A stretch of DNA of 64,000 nucleotides from Pholiota molesta (Eukaryota; Basidiomycota; Agaricomycetes; Agaricales; Strophariaceae). Shown here piece after piece: positions 13,101 through 22,962 of this stretch; the first letter of the stretch is position 1; each line of letters begins with the position of its first letter. The notes beneath the pieces were generated by a model, which did no database searches, had not been told where the DNA came from, and saw only the letters and a program-made list of their open reading frames with translations. Location of the stretch: the NCBI GenBank assembly GCA_014925825.1, contig JACGCK010000114.1:1-64000 (forward strand). Reading direction: 5' to 3'. The position numbers were made by a program, and so were the translations under genes.

Positions 13101-15518
13101 CCTTGCGCACACTTCCTCTGCACGGGCTTATCTTTCTCGACCCCGCCGACGCAGGTATCGCCCGATATCTTCCTATATCCCGAGGACCCCTCATACGTCG
13201 CGTCTGCCTGGGCTTCCCTGCACACTCCGGGCGGCACCGGCTCGAGGCCCACCAAATCGCACTTGTCGCCGACGCGCACGAAGCCAAAGTCGCTGCAGAC
13301 ACCAACTCCCATCAGCAGTCGCATCAGAAGGTGCTGGAATCGACGCACCATTCGTAATCCGCATCTGTACACTTGCAGTCCTCCTCGTGGCCCACGGGAT
13401 CCTTGTACTTCTGGCCGACGTAGCAGTCCACGTCCGGTTTTCTGCGTTTGTACCATTGCTAGCGGGCGCAAGTCCATCAGCTCCACCAGCCGCAAGTATT
13501 TAAAAAGAACAGGACAGCAATGTGCACCTTGTGTCCAATCAAACACTCCGAATTATGCGGGCGCGCATACCATTTCTCGAAATCGTACTCCCCGCACTGC
13601 CGCCCACGCGTCTTCGCAAAGTTCAAATGCACGACCACCACTTTGCCCACGTCCTGCCGCTGGTCTTGTTTAGCAACTTGGCCGAGCAATAGGAATTTCT
13701 GGGATGTAGAATCCGGCAGCGTAACGAGGCCGCGGGCGGCGAGCTTGACGCCGAAGTTATACGTTTGCCTGAATCACGTCCATAGCATCAGTATCCTGGA
13801 TAGACACGAGGTGAATAGGATGCGCACCATGATTTTCCAAGATCCAACGAATACTTGACGCTGTCCGTCGATTCCTCGTCGTCAACCGCCACGAGAATGC
13901 TGCCCTGGTCGCCAAACTCATACTTGTGCGCCCCCCGCGCGACCATGCGCCACGTCAGCCCAGCATCCGTGCTCAAGAAGGTGTCGCTGTCCCTGTACGG
14001 CTGCAGGTGCTCGCCGACGCTGCCCACGCCCATCACGAAGCCCGGCGCGGGCGACGAGAAGATGCGGCCAAAGTTGTGCGGCGTCGTGACGGAGTGCAGG
14101 TGCAGCGCGCATTTGTCGAGATCGGACGTGTTGCAGTCGATGTCCTTCCCATCGACGTCCTGCGCCGGGCCCTTGAGCGGCGCCCAGGTGCTCCCGTCGT
14201 TGAACGTGATCAGCGTCTTGACCCGTTTCTTCGCCCCGCGCGCCTCCACATCCTGCGCATTGGCGACAACATTCGCGAGCCCGACGCCGTCGACGCCGTA
14301 TATCCGCTCGTAGTCGACGTACCCAAAGTCGTTCCGGTTCGTGTCTTTGAGGCTCTCGACGAAGAACGTGCCGTTGGAGTTGCTCACGAACAGCGTGCCG
14401 ATCGGGCTCTTGTTCTGCAGCACGACGTCCACGGCGAGCGAGTGCGTCGTCGACTCGAGCATCGTGTACGCGTTCTCGCGGAGCTGCGCCGACGTCGCGT
14501 GCGGGAAGCGCGCCTTCGCCCACGTCTTGGTGTCCACCGTCACGTACAGCAGCATCTCGCCGTCGCTGCGCGAGACGTCCTTCAGCGCGACGACGGCGAA
14601 TTTGGAGACGATGGCGAACGCGACAACGCCGCGCGCGTTCTTCCCGATGCCGAGGTCCTCCACCTTCTTGTCCGTCTTGAAGAAGTCGGTGCTGGAGTAG
14701 AGGCGGCTGTTCATGAGGTTGTGGGCGCCGTTGGCGCTCGTGCCGTCGTAGGCGACGCAGTAGATGAGGTCTTCGTGCGCTTCGTGCTTGAAGTCATTTG
14801 TGCTGTGCGCGAACTGGCACCGAGTTGTATCTATGAGGAGACGCTCCACGTTGTCGCTGAAGGCTTCCTTGGTGTAGAATGTCTGCGCAGCACCTCAGCG
14901 CGGGTGCGTGACAAGGCAAATGGACACGTACTTGGTCGCGGCAGACTGAGCCGTAGCCGTTGCGCTCGCAGGAGGTACCCTCGATACAGGATATAGCCCC
15001 ACTTTGCGGGGTCGACGTGGAAAGAAGAGGGCGGGCGACGGCCGCTGGGGCAGTGGCACATCGAAAGGCCGCCATGTTTTGCCTCGGTCCTCCGTTCGAT
15101 AGTGTGTTTTACCGTCCGTAAGCGCGAAAGCCTGCGCAACTATAAGCTTGGAAAGGGTGAAGAATATACTGCTACTTACGTATCGATTGTTCGAGGGGTG
15201 TTCGAATACCATGAGCACCTCGCCCTTTGGAATGCCATCGGCAAGGTTGAACGTCTTGCCCTCGTCGAGCGAGACATATAGATTGCCCTCCATTGAATCA
15301 TGGTAGATTACAGACTAAAAGGCGCAGTCAGCAGGCGCTATCGCGAATATATGCGGGCAGCGCACCGTCGTATCATCGAGGAAGAATAGCCGCGCGGGAA
15401 GATAGTTGAAGCTGCTGACAGCGTGCTCAGGCTTCTCCTGAGCCGCGACGAGCAGCATGGAAAGAGACAGGAAGAGGCCAGCGCAGAGCGCCGAGAGCCC
15501 CCATCGTCGTCGTGGCAT
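10174..15518 (-). CDS. VPS10: Vacuolar protein sorting receptor Vps10/sortilin family
   Basis: Type I membrane receptor that binds soluble vacuolar hydrolases in the late Golgi and recycles through endosomes. The signal peptide is [20 protein letters not shown]. The lumenal part holds two Vps10 domains, each with Asp-box turns: [25 protein letters not shown] in one, and [32 protein letters not shown] in the other. Cys-rich segments (10CC type) follow each propeller. A transmembrane helix ([20 protein letters not shown]) is followed by YYYYRRSG. The cytosolic tail carries tyrosine/hydrophobic and acidic elements ([13 protein letters not shown]), as expected for retromer/GGA sorting. It is interrupted by many short introns and is roughly 1.4-1.5 thousand residues, normal for the fungal family. 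An in-frame upstream ATG near 15602 exists; the later start was chosen because it gives a canonical signal peptide. Confidence 0.95.
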
Positions 15519-16832
15519 GGCAGTTGGTGGTTGGTGGTTATGTGACGTCTGCTGCGCTCGTCGTCCGTGGCGGTGACGAAGCGGCACAGCCATCGTTCCC
15601 ACGAATCACGCAGCGGCGGCGCCTCGTCAGGCCTCAGGCCTCGTTCTGGCCCACGAACGACGCTGAATGACGACGCGAATGGCTCGGTAGCAAGGAGGCA
15701 CCGATGACGACGACAGCGACCGACATGACCAGCCCGTGGCGCCGATGCGAGGACGGCGTACTCGCTGGCGGCCGAAACCACTTTTCTCCCTTCCTCCCGA
15801 AGAATGCTGGAACGTGCATCTCTGTGCTTCAAGAGGGGGTCGACGCGAACATGCTATTAGCTTGCTGCGTTCGGTTGAGGATCTCTATCCTCGACACTGA
15901 TCACGTCGGAGCGGCTGGGGTCATCATCCATGGTTGCGCTGAACAGGCTAATTAATGAAGCCTGGAGGACAATGCTAGTCGACTCCCTCTCTGTGTTACG
16001 AGCCGCATCTTGCAACCTCTACTAGCCAGCCAACCAATGCATGCGACGGCGAACTACTACCTCATCTATTTCGTCATCTACTTTTGCTAACTGAACCGAA
16101 TGACAAGATGCTGGATCTGTATCACGTCCCGCCGAATTTTGGGCCAAATAAATATCTCGCCTCTCAAGTTCCTGGACACCTGCTCCAAATTGTCCAGTCG
16201 GTACGTTGTCATTATTCATTTCACATACTGATATCCTTCAAGTTCCTTCATCTCTGTCCCTGAGAACAAGGGAGCTTGGCGACGATGAAGAGCTCTGGGG
16301 TTTCTAGTCAAACAGGGTACGTAATATTTCTTGCGGTTCAACGTGAATCGCGTACAGGTTGTCTGTTAACTTCCCATGTCTAGAATTCGGAGCTCTGGAT
16401 GAGCAGGCGTCGATCCTGAATTCAATGTACCGTAGCTTTGCTTTCAATTGCAATCAGCGCCATAGTTTAGATTCCACGGTTCCCAGGATACCCTAACAAG
16501 GCTCCTCAACCGTTCAGTACGGCTCATGCTGGAACCGCGAGTAGTTTTCTTACATTTAAATACGATGGGGCTACATCAAACAAGCCTTCTACTCGAACCT
16601 CGATGTTCGCAGCTCAGAAAGAGAGCTACTCAAACACATGGGCGACTGTGTTCGGCGATCGCACTTTGACTTGGCGCCCGACAATCATAGTTTGTATATT
16701 CTGCATTACTTAGTAAAACAGTACTTATACCACTTCAAACTTGGAGCCGGACCTACAGTTGAGTTCGTTGACTTTATTTATATATATCATGTATATCTAG
16801 ATTCTATTATCACGCAGCCTTTGCCATGGACC
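15519..16832. other. Spacer upstream of VPS10
   Basis: Promoter side of VPS10, then about 1.1 kb without a supportable gene. Small frames near 16540-16700 have no recognised product and no convincing exon structure. Confidence 0.45.
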
Positions 16833-16836
16833 ATGG

Positions 16837-17677
16837 GGTAAGGCTCCAACCGTACACTATACATTACTGTATATATACGGTAAATACCATATATGTATAT
16901 GTATATGTATACGCATTTTGGGGATACCTGCGTATACTGTAGTTATACTATATACAATTTTGTATATGGTTGGTATATAGTATTCACAAAATATATTTCT
17001 GGGCCCCTGCTCTCCGCCGCCGCCGCAGTGGCCGCACTCCTGGCAGGCATGCCCATGCTCACAAGCACTGCAAGCATCTCCAGTGTGCTCTTCTCTAGGC
17101 AGCCGGCGCGAGTATAGTATGACTTTCTGCTCCTCGGCCCCCCACCCGCGCTGGCGGCGGCGCCGCAGCTGCAGATGATGGTGCAGATGCTGTACCACTC
17201 AAACTCATTCGCCTCCCAGCTTGCTCCCGGGTTCCCGCTGCGTCGGAGGAGAGCGCCATGGGCGCCGCAGGCAGTGAGCTGAACTATGTGGCGAAGTATC
17301 GCGCACGCAGGTGGAGCTATTTGGCGCTGGCAGCTCACGCGCACACCTGGCGGGCCGCGGCATATAATTATGATGCGTGCGGGACGGGCACGGAATGGCT
17401 GGCCAGATGGGAGATGCAGAAAGAAAGGTATAGTAATATATTGTGACTTAAATGCATGGCTCTTTCAAGGCTGAAGTGGTCTATTTGACGTTAACAAGCC
17501 TCTCAAGTGCAAAAAAGCATGGAGAACTTGAGTAATTGGTATTTAATTTATTTCATCCTACAACCCTATAGTAAAAACCATATAACTGTATATATACGGT
17601 ATGTATACAGTATACAACCATATCCGTATATATATGCCATCGGCCGTATACGTATAGTGTACGGTTGGAGCCTTACC
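16837..17677. mobile_element. 841-bp non-autonomous TIR element with ATGG target duplication
   Basis: The ends are perfect 26-bp inverted repeats beginning GGTAAGGCTCCAACCG (16837-16862 and 17652-17677). ATGG flanks both sides directly (16833-16836 and 17678-17681), a 4-bp target-site duplication. The sub-terminal regions are AT-rich alternating purine-pyrimidine tracts, and the core (about 17000-17420) is strikingly GC-rich with no transposase. The family cannot be assigned from memory. The GC-rich core may be captured host sequence. Confidence 0.75.
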
Positions 17678-17737
17678 ATGGGGCCGGGATGGGCCATGGC
17701 AAATTCTCTAATTTCAAAGGCCGTGTAGTAGTGCAAG

Positions 17738-17744
17738 AAAAAAA
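17738..17744 (-). terminator. Pol III T-run after tRNA-Ile copy 1
   Basis: Seven consecutive T on the minus strand, starting about 16 nt past the 3' end of the tRNA gene at 17761-17834. A normal RNA polymerase III stop signal. Confidence 0.6.
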
Positions 17745-17760
17745 CGTGAGCAGGACGCAG

Positions 17761-17834
17761 TGGCCAACGTGGGGATCGAACCCAAGACCTTCGCGTTATT
17801 AGCACGACGCTCTAACCAGCTGAGCTAGTCGGCC
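17761..17834 (-). tRNA. tRNA-Ile(AAU): tRNA-Ile(AAU), copy 1
   Basis: 74-nt cloverleaf: acceptor GGCCGAC/GUUGGCC with discriminator A, D arm GCUC-AGCUGGUUA-GAGC, anticodon stem UCGUG/CGCGA enclosing CUAAUAA (anticodon AAU, read as IAU after deamination), and T loop UUCGAUC. No intron. Identical to the copies at 21765 and 28867, but on the opposite strand. Confidence 0.95.
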
Positions 17835-18190
17835 TGCGGTGGCTAGTGGGTGCCACAAATTCCCGGCAGGGAGGCAGCGCAGAGGCAGCGTAGAAAGCAA
17901 GAATACGCCCCAGCGCCGCGGGGCCAACTCATGGGTTCTGCAAGTGCTATGTGACCGTTTACCAGCACATCAACGCAGTTTGAATACAAAAAGAATATGA
18001 AATCAAAGCATGGCAGGATCTGCTAGTAGGTTAAATGCAAGTTAAATGGATGTCTCTCGGCGGTCTACCTTCATCATACCTTATTTCCTGAGTCACTGCA
18101 AAGTCACTGAGTGCTAAAAATTTGTTCAAGATTCGTTCATCTTCCTGTAAAGCTTGCAAAGCATTATCTGATCAGAACAGATGTTGGTAA
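17835..18190. other. Spacer between tRNA and duplicated segment
   Basis: No gene seen; moderately AT-rich. Confidence 0.4.
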
Positions 18191-18404
18191 AATGTCTGAC
18201 TCTCAGGATCGCGCGTCTTGCTACACAATCTTTTCGTGACTTTTATTCTAATTTTAATAGCGCATTACGCACAGACCAGCATGAGTGGAAGTCCGTCAGA
18301 TAATTATGGTTGCATCCATGTCTAAAAGATTAACATAAATTTATATATTTTACTGTGCTCATGAGTAATACTTTGTAGATATACAACCAAACTGTATGCG
18401 AAAT

Positions 18405-19738
18405 CTATGGCGTTTAATCTGTACAAAAAAAAAATCCCACACCTATTCTGATATCCCCAGAAACTTGGTGCATTTTTTCGTGTTTTCCTCGGTTTGTGAG
18501 GTCAATTCAAGAAGTCAGGTTGGGGCTCAAAGTTGCGGGATTTTGAAGAGTTTCCGCGACTTTCCAACCAAATCCCGCGACTTTCATCCCGCGACTTTTG
18601 CACAAGTCAAATATCTCCACTTCTTATAATAAGATACCTCCCCCATATTAAGATTTTAAGCTATGTTTTTTCCGCTACTTTTGAGAGCCTACAGTCCCGC
18701 GACTTTCAGACGTTCAGCAATCCCGCGACTTGCGAGACTGGCAGATCTCTAGCCGACGGCGATCAATCCGGCACATCAAGCCGATACCAGCACTGCCACA
18801 CAGCGCGTCACCTTTCACTGTCCACAGCCCGTCGACGATGGACATGCTCTCTTGTGTGTTGCTTGTGTGGTATATTCTTATAAAAACAACAGATAATCTA
18901 ATGGATGGTAAAGCTGGTTTAATTTTTTGGGTGTAAACCCAGTAAATTGAATTTTAAATTATATTATTAAAACACTAAACATATTAGACTGACGTCGAAG
19001 ATAATTTTCTTTTATTCAAGTGTGGACCGCAATAAACCGGGTCTGTATTAGTTTACATTACAAGATAGTAGTGGCTGAAAGGCCGGTGTACTCTCAGGCC
19101 TTACTGAAATCAGACGGAAGTGACAGGACAAAAATGTTTTTATTGCACGTAGTAAGAGACAGTAAGCAAAATACAATGAATGGATTTTATGGGGAAAGGA
19201 CACACCTTCGTTGCACGTAGTAAGAGATATGGCAACGAAGGTGGGCGAAAAAAAGTTAAATATTTAGAGTCATGCAATGAAGAGGGATCTGGTAACGAAG
19301 ACAGTGGAACTGCCATTGCGATCATGGGTAGCGCTCAACGCTAGTGTGGCAGTGCTGGTATCGGCTTGATGTGCCGGATTGATCGCCGTCGGCTAGATAT
19401 GCACCAGTTTCGCAAGTCGCGGGATTGCTGAACGTCTGAAAGTCGCGGGACTGTAGGCTCTCAAAAGTAGCGGAAAAAATTTAGCTTAATCTTAATATGG
19501 GGGAGGTATCCGGTTTTAAAAAGTGGAGAAATTTAACTTGTGCAAAAGTCGCGGGATGAAAGTCGCGGGATTTGGTTGGAAAGTCGCGGAAACTCTTCAA
19601 AATCCCGCAACTTTGAGCCCCAACTTGATTTCCTGAATTGACCTCACAAACTGGAGAAAACACGAAAAAATGCACTAAGTTTCTGGGGATATCAAAATAG
19701 GTGTGGGATTTATTTTTTGTACAGATTAAACGCCATAG
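18405..19738. mobile_element. 1334-bp foldback element with about 400-bp inverted arms
   Basis: The left arm (18405 to about 18815) and right arm (about 19338-19738) are inverted copies of each other, with outer ends CTATGGCGTTTAATCTGTAC. AAAT flanks both sides (18401-18404 and 19739-19742). Each arm contains several copies of AAAGTCGCGGGA in both orientations, resembling sub-terminal transposase-binding repeats. The middle of about 520 bp encodes nothing recognisable. The paralogous segment at about 26710-26725 lacks the element, giving an empty site. Confidence 0.85.
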
Positions 19739-19817
19739 AAATCAGGAATCCAAAATTATCCAATTCTAATTTTATTTAAGAAACTGGCAAAATCAGCTGT
19801 GAAACGCCCGAACAATA

Positions 19818-21626
19818 TCAGGTATACTCCCCTTCATGAATCACAAGCCCGACCCGCGGATCGATCTGCGACCAACTCGTCCTGACCTGAGGTCTACTAT
19901 CAGGAGGATGCACAATATTCAACGTCAACGCTCCATCCTCTACATACACCGCAAGCAACGCCGGGAAGTCTAGTTCCGCCGGGTGCATGAGCTCCGCGCA
20001 GAACTCCCGCAGCGGTTCGACGCCGCCGCCGTCCACCGCACCCGGCTGACACCTGCTCGCGCCCATCCGACGCTGCAGGAAAGTCAGGACATCATGGTCG
20101 CTGTTTTGCGACTTCACCAGTCTCAACGCCTGGAGCCGCGGACAATACGTGGAGACACCACCGAACGGCGTCAGCAGGTCCAGGAACGCCTTCCCGATGT
20201 TGAATGATTCCGGTAGATTTAGGTATTGTGGTGCTCTGGATTCATCGGTAAGATGTGTCAAATTCGGAACAAGCGCTAAGACGGTGGTAAGGTCGGCCAG
20301 GGTGTAGTAACTGAAACTCGTGGTCAGATGTTGTAACTCGCCGTGGGTCCGAGCGAGGAGAGTTATCAACGGGGATGTTCGCTGGTTCGAAGGGGGCTCC
20401 ATCGCGTGATAGGATACTCCACGAAGCGCGGACAGGTCGGTAAACCATTCAAAGAGAGTTGAGAGCGCCTGGCATTCACCGATGATGCTCAACGACTTGA
20501 GATACGGTAACGGAAGGGATATAACGCCGGATCGGCTGGTAGCATCGGGGAAATCTAAATCGAAAACCTCTAAGGAGCAGTGAATGAGTCTCCTGCATGT
20601 GCTAAAGATGAAATAGGCCTCCTCGATAGAGGCCATATCTTCGTCCAATCGATAATGATAAGACTTCTTAGTATCCATCGTAAGGTATGACAGGTTTGAC
20701 CACAAGTCGCTAGACACGCTATTCGGATGGAAAGGGATGTAGGTGATGTCCAGGCTGTACAGCGAGATTGAATTTAGAAAGTTGCTGGATGACCATTCCA
20801 ACCCGTCTTCTACAGACAGGTCGGCAGAGAAGGATAGTCGAAGGTGTTTTAGCATAGGGACAGATGTTTTGTGTATAGATGCGATCCGATTAAATAACTT
20901 TCCAGGGGGGATGTACAATTGCAAGGCGTTCCAGCGATGCGAGACAGATAGCATGATATCAAGATAAGATTGAATGACGCTATGGACGTTGTGCGATTTA
21001 GATTCGGCATCAAGACAGATGAACGAGAGGGAAAGCGGGCACGCTCCAGACCGCTGGATCCAGTCCTTGACCGCGACTTGATGTTTTTTGAGCTTCTCCT
21101 GATCGCCTTTAATCAACCTCCTGGCCTCCTCATTGGCACGCGGTGGGTGTGTCATGGGCGACGGATAAGGAATATGGAGGGACGCCCATAGACTCGGCGT
21201 GCTGTACACCACAGATCGCCAACGTCGGCATACGCGGCCCAACAAAAGGGGTGCCTCTCTGGAGCTCATGACTGCGTTGTGCTGATCTGGGAGACAAGTT
21301 AGGAAGATCTCGCGCAACATATCATCGGGGAAGTAGTGGAAGGCGGTAAGCCAACGCGTGTGTTGTTGTATCTCGTCAGCCAGACTGTCCCGCTCCAGTT
21401 TTAGAGGTTCCATTATGCGCTCCATCTCGCTTATCTTCTCGTTCAGCACCAATAGTCTTTTCTTGGGCTCCACGAGGAGAGCATGGATTTGATCTCTGTC
21501 GAGCGAGGAAGGAACATAATTCGTGCGAAGTTCGTTTGTGAACGGGGTGGCGAATGTTGGCTGAAGGAGTCGGATCAGACTTATATCAGCTGGGAAATTG
21601 GCGCTGACGCAACTGAAGCTCACCAT
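19818..21626 (-). CDS. Coiled-coil/F-box protein, paralogue A
   Basis: Likely substrate adaptor of an SCF ubiquitin ligase, from a family strongly expanded in Agaricomycetes. The spliced model has an exon that is only the start ATG (21624-21626), a 63-nt intron (21561-21623, GTGAGC...CTTCAG), then 19818-21560: 581 residues. N-terminal heptad-rich coiled coil (EPKKRLLVLNEKISEMERIM), F-box-like motif FPDDMLREIFLTCLP, then GRVCRRWRSVVYSTPSLWASLHIP, and a long leucine-rich tail (LVPNLTHLTDE, YCPRLQALRL) that would bind targets. The intron is a multiple of three without stops, so an unspliced reading also stays open; paralogue B, whose equivalent intron contains stops, argues for splicing. The target is unknown. 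Confidence 0.88.
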   Translation of the reverse strand: MVSFSCVSANFPADISLIRLLQPTFATPFTNELRTNYVPSSLDRDQIHALLVEPKKRLLVLNEKISEMERIMEPLKLERDSLADEIQQHTRWLTAFHYFPDDMLREIFLTCLPDQHNAVMSSREAPLLLGRVCRRWRSVVYSTPSLWASLHIPYPSPMTHPPRANEEARRLIKGDQEKLKKHQVAVKDWIQRSGACPLSLSFICLDAESKSHNVHSVIQSYLDIMLSVSHRWNALQLYIPPGKLFNRIASIHKTSVPMLKHLRLSFSADLSVEDGLEWSSSNFLNSISLYSLDITYIPFHPNSVSSDLWSNLSYLTMDTKKSYHYRLDEDMASIEEAYFIFSTCRRLIHCSLEVFDLDFPDATSRSGVISLPLPYLKSLSIIGECQALSTLFEWFTDLSALRGVSYHAMEPPSNQRTSPLITLLARTHGELQHLTTSFSYYTLADLTTVLALVPNLTHLTDESRAPQYLNLPESFNIGKAFLDLLTPFGGVSTYCPRLQALRLVKSQNSDHDVLTFLQRRMGASRCQPGAVDGGGVEPLREFCAELMHPAELDFPALLAVYVEDGALTLNIVHPPDSRPQVRTSWSQIDPRVGLVIHEGEYT

Positions 21627-21764
21627 ACAGGTTATGCAATTTGAACTAACAGAAAGAAACGTTGATCGCAGCAGGCTGGCGCGCTGAGCGCTGAGCCGGA
21701 GGGGTTAGTGAAGCATTGAACAAGCATTAATGATGTTATTGATGCTGTACTTCGCAGATTTGTC

Positions 21765-21838
21765 GGCCGACTAGCTCAGCTGGTTAGAGCGTCGTGCTAA
21801 TAACGCGAAGGTCTTGGGTTCGATCCCCACGTTGGCCA
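21765..21838 (+). tRNA. tRNA-Ile(AAU): tRNA-Ile(AAU), copy 2
   Basis: Base-for-base identical to copies 1 and 3. It is divergent from F-box paralogue A, 138 nt upstream of its ATG. Confidence 0.95.
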
Positions 21839-21846
21839 TCAAAATC

Positions 21847-21850
21847 TTTT
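21847..21850 (+). terminator. Pol III T-run after tRNA-Ile copy 2
   Basis: TTTT begins 9 nt after the tRNA 3' end. Confidence 0.5.
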
Positions 21851-22962
21851 GAAGACATTAATTTTTGTGAGGCTGACTGAACAGTAAAAACTTAAAAGTT
21901 AAAAGCAGTGAGAACTTCAGAGCTGATGTCTGTCTGTCATCTGAGAAGTTTGAACATTCAAACTTCAAACTTGGCCGAACTTGAAGTCGTTGGCTTGGGT
22001 ATATGTGGTCTCGAGGTATGGTGCTCGCATTTTTGATTCGCGAAGCAAACAAATCTCATCAAAAACACATTATCAGAATTCGTTACTCTACGCACAAACG
22101 GGGCAGGTATGTATCGTAGTGGGGGGAGGACATGGTAGGCTAAGTGGGTGGGGCATGGACATGTGTAAGCTAGGTAGGTGTAAGTGGGAATAATAAGAAC
22201 CGAAGGTGGATGGAAATACAGATCAGGCAGGGCTTTAGGTTGTAGGTAGGGTAAGGTAGGGTGAGGTAGGGTAGGGTAGGGTAGAACGTCTGTGAGTTGA
22301 TGCTGATGAATGGAACGCAACAGCAGCAGCAGCTAGGCCGCGAAGAGCCAGTAAAACTGATTTTGGAGAACGAATCGGTATAACCAGATACTTCAGGAGC
22401 ATTTTTGGGAGCTCGGCCGTCTGCGAGGATACGAAAAACTGGAGAGGGGGGTCATTAGATGCGTTAATACGGGTTCAGTCGCAGAGGGAGTAGGGGGGGG
22501 GAAGGTATTATAGGGATTAAGATATCAGATGCAATGTCGAGATGGAAAAGAAATTTTTGGAGGAAATTGTAGTCCGGTGATTTGAATAAGAGCTGGAAAA
22601 AAAAGAGGCGGAAAAAAAGAGGCGGGTGTAGCATAGAAAGATGGATCATGATACGGGAGTGGATACGCGGCCCACAGCCCGAAAAGCCGAAGAATGGAGA
22701 ATGGGCATCACGTTGACGCCAGGTCGACGAAACGCGCAGCAGCAGAGAAAGGGGGAGATAAGACGCGGGGCCATCGGCGCCCGCGGAAGTCGTGATGGAC
22801 ATTGGACGTTTTGATTTGAACCATGGACACTTCCTGCCAACTGGCCATCCAAAATGCACGAATCAACGCCACGCCTCACTATGCAGATCCAGAAATAGAC
22901 GCACCAGCAGTGACCGTGGCCCGTCCACAGCTGTCCACGCAGGGCACACAGCGGACCCGCGC
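21851..22962. other. Spacer with simple repeats
   Basis: No gene supported. Contains the GGTAGGGTA-type tandem at 22243-22286, G-runs near 22490, and A/G-rich sequence near 22600. Confidence 0.45.
22243..22286 (+). repeat. (GGTAG)n telomere-like simple repeat
   Basis: Imperfect tandem of GGTAG/GGTAAG units over about 44 nt, ending in several exact GGTAG copies. Related to but not the same as the fungal telomere unit TTAGGG. Confidence 0.6.

Larger units (their letters stand above)
18191..21838. repeat. Segmental duplication copy A (F-box gene plus tRNA-Ile)
   Basis: Alignable by eye with 26499-28940 (copy B). Both begin with AATGTCTGACTCTCAGGATC, share the 3' flank, the whole F-box gene and about 60 nt upstream of it, and end with an identical tRNA-Ile. 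Copy A is longer because it contains the 1334-bp inverted-repeat element at 18405-19738. Copy B has extra sequence between the F-box gene and the tRNA. Confidence 0.8.

Noticed and set aside
13926..14996. 356-codon plus-strand open frame opposite VPS10
   Set aside because: It is a low-complexity Arg/Val/Ala-rich shadow of a GC-rich exon of VPS10; the minus strand carries recognisable Asp-box repeats.
21561..21623. Codons 2-22 of the unspliced F-box A reading frame as a real N-terminus
   Set aside because: Paralogues B and C have no conserved peptide there and B has an in-frame stop; the segment has GT-AG borders in all three.
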